Source: Bog-159 sp049511415 (GTDB taxonomy: Bacteria; Acidobacteriota; Terriglobia; Bryobacterales; Bryobacteraceae). Taken from it: a stretch of DNA of 64,000 bases. The stretch lies in the NCBI GenBank assembly GCA_049511415.1, contig JBEKYC010000031.1, positions 1 to 64,000 of the forward strand. The letters are read 5' to 3'. Made by a program: the position numbers and the translations under genes. Below are positions 32,353-39,758 of the stretch, one piece after another. The notes beneath the pieces are model-generated. The model saw nothing but the letters and a program-made list of their open reading frames with translations, was not told the origin of the DNA and did no database searches. Position 1 is the stretch's first letter. Each line of letters starts with the position of its first letter.

Positions 32353-33656
32353 GTGACGGCTCCGTTCCGCGGGGTCACCGCTTCTACCGTAAGTTTGAGT
32401 TTATCGATTCCAATGACCCGGACGCGGTCGCCCGGGGCCACCGGCGCGCCGGACACGGCCTCCCAATATTCGCCGCGAACCAATACGGTGCCGCCCGGCG
32501 CCAGCGGCGTGACGGCGGTGCCCATTTCGCCCTGCATGCCTTCGCGGCCAGTCACCACTTTGTTGCGCCGGGCGCGCACTACCAGGGTGAGCAACAGCAT
32601 GGTGATGAGGGAGAAGGGCAGCGCCAGTGCGATGGCGGTGGAAAGATGAATCCGCATTTCGGGCAATGGGCTGTCGATCAACATGACCGCGCCCAACACC
32701 ATCGACAGCGCGCCGCCCGAGCCCAGGATGCCGTGGGTGGCGAACTTGGCCTCCAGGATGAATAGCGTGAATGCCAGTAAGAGCAGCGCGGCGCCCAGCC
32801 AGTTGATGGGCAGGACCGAAAGCGCGGAGAGTCCCAGCAGCGCCATAATGGCGCCGAGGATACCGGGCACGATCAATCCGGGAGACGTGAATTCCACATA
32901 GATACCCAGCGCGCCCAGCACCAGCAACACCAAGGCAATGTTGGGATCGCTGACAGCGGATATGATCCGCTGGCGCAGATTGCGCTCGTATATAGTAACC
33001 GCCGCACCGCGGGTATGCAGCGTCACGCGCGTGCCATCCAGGCGCGTGACTTCGCGGCCATCCAGTTTGTCGAGCAGATCCTGCTCGTCGCGCGCCGAGA
33101 GGTCGATGAGGTGCTCGTCGAGCGCCTCTTTGTCGGTGAATGACTGGCTTTCGCGCACGGCCTTCTCCGCCAGCGCGCTGTTCCGCCCGCGCTTGACGGT
33201 GATACTGCGCAATTCGGCGGCCGCGTCATTCTCGAGCTTCTGCTTCATGACCGCGTCCATCTCACCGCCCATGACGACTGGATGCGCCGCCCCGGTATTG
33301 GTGCCGGGCGCCATGGCCGCCACGTCGCCGGCTTCCAGCAGGAAGAATCCGGCCGAGGCGGCGCGCGAGCCGCTGGGCGTTACATAAGTCACTACCGGGA
33401 CGGGGGAGGCGATGATCTTTTCGATGGACTGGCGCATCGCGTCCATCAGACCCCCTGGCGTATTCAAGCGCACCAGCAGCACGGCGGCGTCTTCTTGTTT
33501 GGCCTGGGCGATAGCGCGGTTTAGAATCTCGACGGTAACCGGATGGATCATGCCATCCACGTCCACCGCTAAGACGCGGGGCGTGGCGGCGCACGCGTTC
33601 ACCGCCAGCAGTCCCCACAGAATCGGACTTGCGTATCGTAATCGCACGGCTAACAT
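32349..33656 (-). CDS. NfeD-type membrane-bound ClpP-class serine protease
   Basis: 435 aa. Signal/TM at 1-22, a ClpP-fold protease domain (about 28-215) with nucleophile S101 in GSRAASAGF and a candidate base among K138/K140, then four to five TM helices (about 235-365) and a C-terminal OB-fold NfeD domain (GMQGEMGTAVTPLAPGGTVLVRGEYWEAVS). It cleaves the C-terminus of partner slipins in archaeal homologues. ATG 33656 has GGAGG seven bases upstream. It is the first gene of the operon nfeD-slipin-SPOR-lipA-lnt. Confidence 0.92.
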   Translation of the reverse strand: MLAVRLRYASPILWGLLAVNACAATPRVLAVDVDGMIHPVTVEILNRAIAQAKQEDAAVLLVRLNTPGGLMDAMRQSIEKIIASPVPVVTYVTPSGSRAASAGFFLLEAGDVAAMAPGTNTGAAHPVVMGGEMDAVMKQKLENDAAAELRSITVKRGRNSALAEKAVRESQSFTDKEALDEHLIDLSARDEQDLLDKLDGREVTRLDGTRVTLHTRGAAVTIYERNLRQRIISAVSDPNIALVLLVLGALGIYVEFTSPGLIVPGILGAIMALLGLSALSVLPINWLGAALLLLAFTLFILEAKFATHGILGSGGALSMVLGAVMLIDSPLPEMRIHLSTAIALALPFSLITMLLLTLVVRARRNKVVTGREGMQGEMGTAVTPLAPGGTVLVRGEYWEAVSGAPVAPGDRVRVIGIDKLKLTVEAVTPRNGAVT

Positions 33657-33811
33657 TAATATACCTCCAACCGAGGACAACTGTCTGAAACGACACTCCT
33701 CACAGCGCATTGGTAATGGAATTAATAAAAACTTTTTTCGGTATTTCGGGTGAAGTTTGGTAAAATTAGAAAATCAAAGTTCGAAGTTTCTAGGGAGAGA
33801 AATATCTATCT

Positions 33812-34111
33812 ATGGCAACAAAAAGAAGCACCAGTCAGGCTGGAGTATCCGGTGCGGCAACTGCGCGCGCCAAAAGTCCGGTTACCAGGAAACACAAGAA
33901 CTCCGCTGCAATAGAGAGGCCCGAGAGCGCCAAGGCGGCCCCATCGAGTCTCGCCGAGTCTCCCCGCACCGCGCCTTCGTGTGATGCAATTGCGCAACTG
34001 GCTTATTCGTATTGGGAAGCCCGCGGCTATCAAGGCGGCTCACCCGAAGAAGATTGGTTGCGCGCCGAGCAGGAATTAGTTTACACTCCGACCACGCTGG
34101 TCACTCACTAA
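33812..34111 (+). CDS. DUF2934 protein
   Basis: 99 aa. A low-complexity basic N-terminal half (Lys/Ser/Ala-rich, residues 1-55) and a C-terminal DUF2934 motif: IAQLAYSYWEARGYQGGSPEEDWLRAEQEL. This short helical motif is common in acidobacterial and other soil genomes with unknown role. The leader is AT-rich (33712-33800), has an AGGGAGAG ribosome site, and diverges from nfeD. Confidence 0.8.
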   Translation: MATKRSTSQAGVSGAATARAKSPVTRKHKNSAAIERPESAKAAPSSLAESPRTAPSCDAIAQLAYSYWEARGYQGGSPEEDWLRAEQELVYTPTTLVTH

Positions 34112-34182
34112 GTCGTAACGCACTGCGCTTAGTCGCGTCACATACTTGCAAAATCGCTAAGATACACGGGCCAGGAACGGGG

Positions 34183-34809
34183 CTACTTATATTTCCGCAA
34201 GACGGCTATAAGCCGCCCCTGGATCTGCACGTCCGCGGCCGGCACGATCATCGGAGCCAACGCCGTGTTGGCGGGCTGCAGGCGAACCTTGCCCGCCGGC
34301 TCGCGGTAAAAACGTTTCAGCGTGGTTTCCGCGCCGCCCACCAGCGCCACCACGATGTCGCCGTCATGCACCTCGGCCGCGCGCTCGATCAGTACCATGT
34401 CACCGTCGCAAATATGATCGCCGATCATGGACTCACCCCGCACTTCGAGCGCGAAGGTGTCCCCGTGGCCGGCGAAATCGGCGAAGCTCAAGGTGGCGCG
34501 GTCTTCGACCGCTTCCACCGGGCGACCGGCGGCGATGCGTCCCATCAGCGGAACGGTCAGCGCCGCGGCATCCCGCTGGCGGCGGTTTTCCTGCACGTAC
34601 TTGGGACCCAATTCCAGCGAGCGGCTGTGATTGAAGCTGCGCTTCAGGTAGTTCTTGGTGGTGAGCGCGCTAATGTGTTTGTGCACGGTGGCGAGCGAAG
34701 CCAGATGCAGGCCCTGGGCCAGTTCTTCGTAGCTGGGACTGTAACCGTTCTCGTCGACGAAAGAGGCAATCAGATCGAGCACTTGCTTTTGCCTGCGTGT
34801 CAATGCCAT
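34183..34809 (-). CDS. lexA: LexA repressor
   Basis: 208 aa. Represses SOS genes and self-cleaves when RecA is activated. The winged HTH (1-70: LTRRQKQVLDLIASFVDENGYSPSYEELA) is followed by the protease: cleavage site A94-G95 (IAAGRP), nucleophile S127 (RGESMIGDHI) and base K165 (TTLKRF). ATG 34809 is preferred over a longer reading frame. It lies divergent from typA. I did not recognise the SOS box; acidobacterial LexA operators differ from the E. coli type. Confidence 0.95.
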   Translation of the reverse strand: MALTRRQKQVLDLIASFVDENGYSPSYEELAQGLHLASLATVHKHISALTTKNYLKRSFNHSRSLELGPKYVQENRRQRDAAALTVPLMGRIAAGRPVEAVEDRATLSFADFAGHGDTFALEVRGESMIGDHICDGDMVLIERAAEVHDGDIVVALVGGAETTLKRFYREPAGKVRLQPANTALAPMIVPAADVQIQGRLIAVLRKYK

Positions 34810-34915
34810 GACAGTTGCTCCTCTCTGATCTATTGTGGGCGAAGAAAAAGGGAAAAGCAAGCGCGGACGCAATGTTTCACGCTACGATAGGAAAGACCCC
34901 GCCGCTGAAGCACCC

Positions 34916-36712
34916 ATGTCAAACGGAAATCCATCGATTCGAAACATCGCCATCATCGCGCACGTGGATCATGGCAAGACCACGCTGGTCGACGCCATGC
35001 TGAACCAGAGCGGCATTTTTCGCGAGAATGAAGTGCACGTCGAGCGCGTGATGGATTCGAACGCCCTGGAGCGGGAACGCGGCATCACCATCCTGGCGAA
35101 GATCACGGGCGTGCGTTATCAGGGCGTGAAGATCAATATCGTGGACACGCCCGGCCACAGCGATTTCGGCGGCGAAGTGGAGCGCGCGCTCAAGATCGTC
35201 GACGGCGTGATGCTGCTGGTGGACGCCAGCGAAGGGCCGCTGCCACAGACGCGCTACGTGCTCTCGAAGGCGCTCGAAGCCAAGCTGCCGCCGATCGTGG
35301 TGATCAACAAGATCGACCGGCCGGATGCGCGCGTGCCGGAAGTGTTGAACGAGATTTACGATCTGTTCATCGATTTGGACGCGACCGAAGACCAGCTCGA
35401 TTTTCCGGTTCTCTACACGGTGGCCAAGACCGGCGTGGCGAAGACCTCCATGGAGGACGCGTCCGGCAATCTGAAGCCTCTGTTCGACGCTATTCTGCGC
35501 CATATTCCCGAACCCGCGGGCGATCCGGATAGCGTGCTGCAGATGCTGGTGGCCAATCTGGATTACAGCGATTACCTGGGCCGGCTGGCGATCGGGAGGG
35601 TTTTCGAAGGCACACTGCGCTTTGGCGACACGGTCTCCATCTGCAAGCTGGACGGCTCGCGGCATGACACGCGCATCACCAAGCTGTATTCGTTCGAAGG
35701 CTTGAAGCGGGTGGATGAGACGGTGGGGCGGCCCGGCGACCTCCTCGCGATCGCGGGCGTGGAGGGCATCACCATCGGCGAGACGGTAACCAGCGCGGAG
35801 GATCCGCGGCCCCTGCCAGTCGTGCAAATCGACGAACCGACCATCGCCATGACGTTCACCATTAACACGTCGCCGTTCGTGGGACGGGAAGGCTCCTACG
35901 TCACGTCGCGCAATCTCCGGGAGCGGCTGGATAAGGAACTGCTCACGAACGTTTCCATACGGGTGGAGGAACTGGGCCACGATACGTTCAAGGTGATGGG
36001 GCGGGGCGAACTGCAGTTGGCGATCCTGATCGAGATGATGCGGCGCGAGAGTTACGAACTGATGGTGGGCAAGCCGGAGATTCTGACGCGCACGATCGGC
36101 GGCAAGACCCACGAGCCGGTGGAACTGCTGGTGATGGACGTGCCGGAGTCGTTCCTGGGAGTGGTGATCGAGAAGCTGGGGACGCGCAAGGGCAAGATGA
36201 CGAAGATGGTGAATCACGGATCGGGACGCGTGCGGCTGGAGTTCGAAATTCCTTCGCGCGGGCTGATCGGGCTGCGCAGCGAGATTCTGACGGACACGCG
36301 CGGCACCGCCATCATGAATTCGCTATTCCATGGATACATCGAGTGGCAGGGCGACATCCCCACGCGGCCGACGGGATCGTTGGTGGCGGACCGCGCGGGC
36401 AAGGCCACCGGCTACGCCATCTTCAACCTGCAGGAGCGCGGCGAGATTTTCGTCAGTCCGGGCGCCGATATTTACGAGGGCATGATCATTGGCGAAAACG
36501 CCCGCACCGCGGATCTGGATGTGAACATCGTCAAGGAGAAGAAACTGACGAACATGCGCGCTTCCACGGCGGACGAAGCCATCCGGCTGGTGCCTCCGCG
36601 GGTGCTGAACCTGGAGCAGGCCATCGAGTTCATCCGCGAGGACGAATTCGTGGAAGTGACGCCGGCGTCCATCCGGCTGCGCAAGAAGGTTCTGAAAGCC
36701 AACCAGCGATAG
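34916..36712 (+). CDS. typA: Ribosome-associated GTPase TypA/BipA
   Basis: 598 aa. A translational GTPase of the EF-G-like group acting in ribosome assembly and stress adaptation. G1 AHVDHGKTTLVDAML, switch region RERGITILAK, G3 DTPGHSDFGGEVER, G4 NKIDRPDAR. The C-terminal signature includes SRGLIGLRSEILTDTRGTAIMN and NLQERGEIFVSPG. ATG 34916 gives the normal N-terminus; the upstream in-frame codons are not conserved in character. Confidence 0.96.
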   Translation: MSNGNPSIRNIAIIAHVDHGKTTLVDAMLNQSGIFRENEVHVERVMDSNALERERGITILAKITGVRYQGVKINIVDTPGHSDFGGEVERALKIVDGVMLLVDASEGPLPQTRYVLSKALEAKLPPIVVINKIDRPDARVPEVLNEIYDLFIDLDATEDQLDFPVLYTVAKTGVAKTSMEDASGNLKPLFDAILRHIPEPAGDPDSVLQMLVANLDYSDYLGRLAIGRVFEGTLRFGDTVSICKLDGSRHDTRITKLYSFEGLKRVDETVGRPGDLLAIAGVEGITIGETVTSAEDPRPLPVVQIDEPTIAMTFTINTSPFVGREGSYVTSRNLRERLDKELLTNVSIRVEELGHDTFKVMGRGELQLAILIEMMRRESYELMVGKPEILTRTIGGKTHEPVELLVMDVPESFLGVVIEKLGTRKGKMTKMVNHGSGRVRLEFEIPSRGLIGLRSEILTDTRGTAIMNSLFHGYIEWQGDIPTRPTGSLVADRAGKATGYAIFNLQERGEIFVSPGADIYEGMIIGENARTADLDVNIVKEKKLTNMRASTADEAIRLVPPRVLNLEQAIEFIREDEFVEVTPASIRLRKKVLKANQR

Positions 36713-36726
36713 CCGCCGCGGGGAAC

Positions 36727-37791
36727 TCAGCGGGCCAGGGCGAGGACCGATGCGGCGATATCCTGCAAGGGCAGAATACGATCCACGGCGCCGCGCTTGA
36801 TGGCTTCGTTGGGCATGCCAAAGACTACGGAAGTGGCTTCATCCTGGGCGATGGTGGCCGCTCCGGCCTGCTTCATTTCGAGCATTCCGGCGGCGCCGTC
36901 GTCGCCCATGCCGGTCATAATGACGCCCACCACATTGGCGCCAGCGTAACGCGCCGCGGAGCGGAACAGGACGTCCACCGAAGGGCGATGACGGGTGACC
37001 AGGGGGCCATCCCGGATGTCCACGAAGTATCTGGCGCCGCTGCGCTTCAGAAGCAGGTGATGGTTGCCGGGAGCGATGAGGGCGCGGCCGCGCAGCACCG
37101 TATCGTTGCGCTCGGCCTCCTTCACGGCGATGCGGCAGAGGCCGTCGAGCCTCTGCGCGAAGGCGCGCGTAAACATCTCCGGCATGTGCTGCACGATCAC
37201 CATGCCGGGCGCATCCGGAGGCAGCACTTCCAAAAACGCGCGGAGGGCTTCCGTTCCGCCGGTGGAAGCGCCGATGACCACCACTTTTTCGGTAGTTTCG
37301 AGCATGGCGGCCGAGGGCCGCGAAAGAATGGCGTCAGCCGTGAGCTTGGGTTCGACCGAGGCGCGCAGTCCGGGGGGCCGCAATCGCGCCGATGCCGCCG
37401 CTCGCACGGCCTGCGAGAGCATGACCTGGGACTCCTCCAGGAACTGCCGGCTGCCCAGGCGCGGTTTGGTGATGATCTCCACGGCGCCGTATTCCAGGGC
37501 TTTCAGGGTGCTCTGCGCGCCCTCCTCGGCCAGGCTGGAGCAGATGACCACGGGAATGGGGTGTTGGGTCATGATCTTGCGTAGGAACGTCAGCCCGTCC
37601 ATGCGGGGCATTTCTATATCCAGCATGATGACGTCCGGAGCTTGTTCGGCAATGCGTTCGGCGGCGATGAACGGGTCGCTGGCCGTGGCGACGACCTCGA
37701 TCATGGGGTCCGCGGAAAGCACCTGGCTCAGAGTCTGGCGCACGAGCGCTGAATCATCCACGATCAGAACGCGTATTTTGTCTGTCATCAT
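36727..37791 (-). CDS. cheB: Chemotaxis response regulator / protein-glutamate methylesterase
   Basis: 354 aa. Receiver domain 1-120 with phospho-acceptor D58 (MLDIEMPRMDG), linker, and methylesterase domain from about 165 with catalytic S176 (IGASTGGTEAL), H202 (IVQHMPEMFT) and D298 (MGDDGAAGM). It removes receptor methyl groups in the adaptation loop. Its ATG overlaps the cheD stop (ATGA). It is the last gene of the leftward che operon. Confidence 0.96.
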   Translation of the reverse strand: MMTDKIRVLIVDDSALVRQTLSQVLSADPMIEVVATASDPFIAAERIAEQAPDVIMLDIEMPRMDGLTFLRKIMTQHPIPVVICSSLAEEGAQSTLKALEYGAVEIITKPRLGSRQFLEESQVMLSQAVRAAASARLRPPGLRASVEPKLTADAILSRPSAAMLETTEKVVVIGASTGGTEALRAFLEVLPPDAPGMVIVQHMPEMFTRAFAQRLDGLCRIAVKEAERNDTVLRGRALIAPGNHHLLLKRSGARYFVDIRDGPLVTRHRPSVDVLFRSAARYAGANVVGVIMTGMGDDGAAGMLEMKQAGAATIAQDEATSVVFGMPNEAIKRGAVDRILPLQDIAASVLALAR

Positions 37792-38324
37792 AGCCTTGTG
37801 CCGTAAGAGGCAACGGCCGGGGACGCGGGCGCGCCGCCGCGGTTCACCATCGCCAACCGGCGGACCAACACCTCGCCCGAGGCGGTGTCGAATTGAATCG
37901 AGCGGCCGCGCACTCCGCCCAGATCGGACGCCAGGACGGTTAATCCCGCGCCTGCCAGTACTTCCCAGGCGGCCCGGGAATTCAACGCGCCCACCGTGGG
38001 CTGGCCCGTTCTGGGAACCACGGAAGGGAGCACGTCCGCGCCGCCGAAGAGCTTGACCTCTACTTCGTGCCGGCAGGCCCCCAGGGCATCGAATTGTTCC
38101 GCTAAATATCGAATGCTGAAATCCACGTAACGGAAAGCGTCGGGCGGTTTAGCGCCTGGAGGACATCGGGGCAACAAGCCATGGCACAGGGCGCCCGCGC
38201 CCAGCCGCTCAATCCAAAAAGTGGCGCTCACGCAGGATCCCAGGATGGTCTGCAGGATGGCTGGATAGCGCACCAAGTAGACCTCACCGGGTTGCACGCG
38301 TATTTCGGGCCGGGCGGTCATCAT
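37788..38324 (-). CDS. cheD: Chemoreceptor glutamine deamidase
   Basis: 178 aa. CheD fold with nucleophile C31 (TILGSCVSATFW), H48 (LCHGLLP) and the KLFGGADVLP and SDLGGVRGRSIQFDTASGEVLVRRL strands. It converts receptor glutamines to glutamates and, in some bacteria, partners with CheC; no cheC is present here. It overlaps cheR and cheB by 4 nt each. Confidence 0.94.
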   Translation of the reverse strand: MMTARPEIRVQPGEVYLVRYPAILQTILGSCVSATFWIERLGAGALCHGLLPRCPPGAKPPDAFRYVDFSIRYLAEQFDALGACRHEVEVKLFGGADVLPSVVPRTGQPTVGALNSRAAWEVLAGAGLTVLASDLGGVRGRSIQFDTASGEVLVRRLAMVNRGGAPASPAVASYGTRL

Positions 38325-39160
38325 GTCGACTTCCGGTAAACCGCGGGCCCCACGGAAAGCAGGGGCAGGTCCATATTCTGCAGGGATTCGGAATGCCCCG
38401 CGAAGAAATATCCACCGGGCGCCAGCCGCTCGCTGAGCCTTTTCAGGAGACGAATCTGCGTGGGCCGGTCAAAATAAATAATGACATTCCGGCAAAAGAT
38501 GATGGAGGGGCTTTCGGCAAGGCGGTAGTCGCCATCCATGAAGTTCAATCGCCGGAATTCGATTTTGGAGCGCAGTTCGGGAACCACCCGCACCAGATCC
38601 GATTGCGGATCGCGGCTGCGCATCAGATATTTCTTGCGTAACTCCGGCGGCACCGGACGCACCGCGTCGGAGCGGAAAATACCGGCGCCGGCTTTGGCCA
38701 ATACTTCGCTGGAAATATCGGTCGCCAGCACGCCGAATGAGAATCCGGGCCGGTTGTGCGCGAACTCGCTGAGCACCATGGCCAGGGTGTATGGCTCTTC
38801 TCCCGTGGAGCAGCCGGCGCTCCAGGCCATGATCCGGCCGGCGCGTTTGCGACTCTCCAATTCCGGCAGAGCGGTGGAAGCGAGGTACTCGAAGTGATCC
38901 GGCTCGCGGAAGAAATCCGTTTTGTTGGTGGTTACGGCATCGATCATGTGCAGCAGTTCCCGCGCCTTGCCTTCGGGCGAAAACAGATACGCACAGTAAG
39001 CGGCGGGCGAGGGCACGTGCAGGTCCCGCTGCCGGCGCTTCAGCCGGATCTCCAGCATGGTTCTTTTCTCGGGACCCAGGTTGATGCCGCATTCGGCGCG
39101 GATCAGCACGCGGAGACGGTCGAAATCCGTGGCCGACAAGCTGTCGTTTGATTTTTCCAT
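38321..39160 (-). CDS. cheR: Chemotaxis protein methyltransferase
   Basis: 279 aa. N-terminal helical domain (1-75) followed by a SAM domain with AWSAGCSTGEEPYTLAM, LATDISSEVLAKAG, the FRRLNFMDGDY strand and FCRNVIIYFD. It methylates receptor glutamates. The beta-subdomain, inserted around residues 165-195, is the part that binds C-terminal pentapeptides in other CheRs; the receptor in this cluster ends in such a motif. A stable hairpin lies between cheW and cheR. Confidence 0.95.
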   Translation of the reverse strand: MEKSNDSLSATDFDRLRVLIRAECGINLGPEKRTMLEIRLKRRQRDLHVPSPAAYCAYLFSPEGKARELLHMIDAVTTNKTDFFREPDHFEYLASTALPELESRKRAGRIMAWSAGCSTGEEPYTLAMVLSEFAHNRPGFSFGVLATDISSEVLAKAGAGIFRSDAVRPVPPELRKKYLMRSRDPQSDLVRVVPELRSKIEFRRLNFMDGDYRLAESPSIIFCRNVIIYFDRPTQIRLLKRLSERLAPGGYFFAGHSESLQNMDLPLLSVGPAVYRKST

Positions 39161-39175
39161 TCCTGGGGCGTGGCG

Positions 39176-39208
39176 AGCGGGGTGGGCCGGAATCCCGGCC
39201 CACCCGCT
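39176..39208. promoter_or_regulatory. GC-rich hairpin between cheW and cheR
   Basis: A 14-bp stem with one bulged G (left AGCGGGGTGGGCCGG, right CCGGCCCACCCGCT) and a 4-nt loop. In the direction of transcription (leftward) no T-run follows, so it is not an ordinary terminator; it may set the relative level of the downstream cheR-cheD-cheB message. Confidence 0.6.
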
Positions 39209-39216
39209 CTCTGTTT

Positions 39217-39729
39217 TCAGACCGCCGCTTCCGTCAGCGGGCTGACGGTTTCGCCGCTGCGGACCGCGGCCAGTTCCTCGACCGAAAAGACCCGGTCGAT
39301 ATCCAGGATCATGATCAATCCTCCCTCGCGCTTGCCCACCCCGCGGATGAAGTCGGTACGGATCTGCGTGCCGATCCGCGGCGGCGGTTGAATGTGTTCG
39401 GGCTCCAGGTCGATCACTTCTTCCACCGAATCGGCCAGCGCGCCGATAATGTTGGATTCGCCCTCCACCAGCATCTCGACCACGACGATGCAGGTGTTGA
39501 CCGTTTTCTCGGTCTTGGACATTTCAAAGCACAGGCGCAGATCGACCACGGGCACTACGTTGCCCCGTAGATTGATGACGCCGCGCATGAAATCGGGGGT
39601 TCGCGGAACTTTGGTGATGGTGGTAAAGTCCAGGACTTCACGGACCTTGGCCACGTCGGTGGCGAACACCTCCTCTCCCAGCCGGAAAGTGAGGTATTGC
39701 CGGGTTTCGGTAATGTCGGTAACGCTCAT
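39217..39729 (-). CDS. cheW: Chemotaxis coupling protein CheW
   Basis: 170 aa. A two-lobed CheW beta fold with YLTFRLGEEVFATDVAKVREVL, FMRGVINLRGNVVPVVDLR and ALADSVEEVIDLEPEHIQPPP. It links the receptor to CheA. It lies 29 bp downstream of the receptor gene and 56 bp before cheR, one of the few gaps in this operon. Confidence 0.95.
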   Translation of the reverse strand: MSVTDITETRQYLTFRLGEEVFATDVAKVREVLDFTTITKVPRTPDFMRGVINLRGNVVPVVDLRLCFEMSKTEKTVNTCIVVVEMLVEGESNIIGALADSVEEVIDLEPEHIQPPPRIGTQIRTDFIRGVGKREGGLIMILDIDRVFSVEELAAVRSGETVSPLTEAAV

Positions 39730-39758
39730 CGTCAGCTTCCTTTCCCAGGCGGCGAAGC

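Noticed and set aside
34810..34915. An SOS box between lexA and typA
   Set aside because: No E. coli-type CTG-N10-CAG or Bacillus-type GAAC-N4-GTTC palindrome was seen; acidobacterial operators may differ.
39176..39208. Hairpin as a Rho-independent terminator for cheW
   Set aside because: The T-rich stretch lies on the plus-strand side only, upstream of the hairpin in the direction of che transcription.
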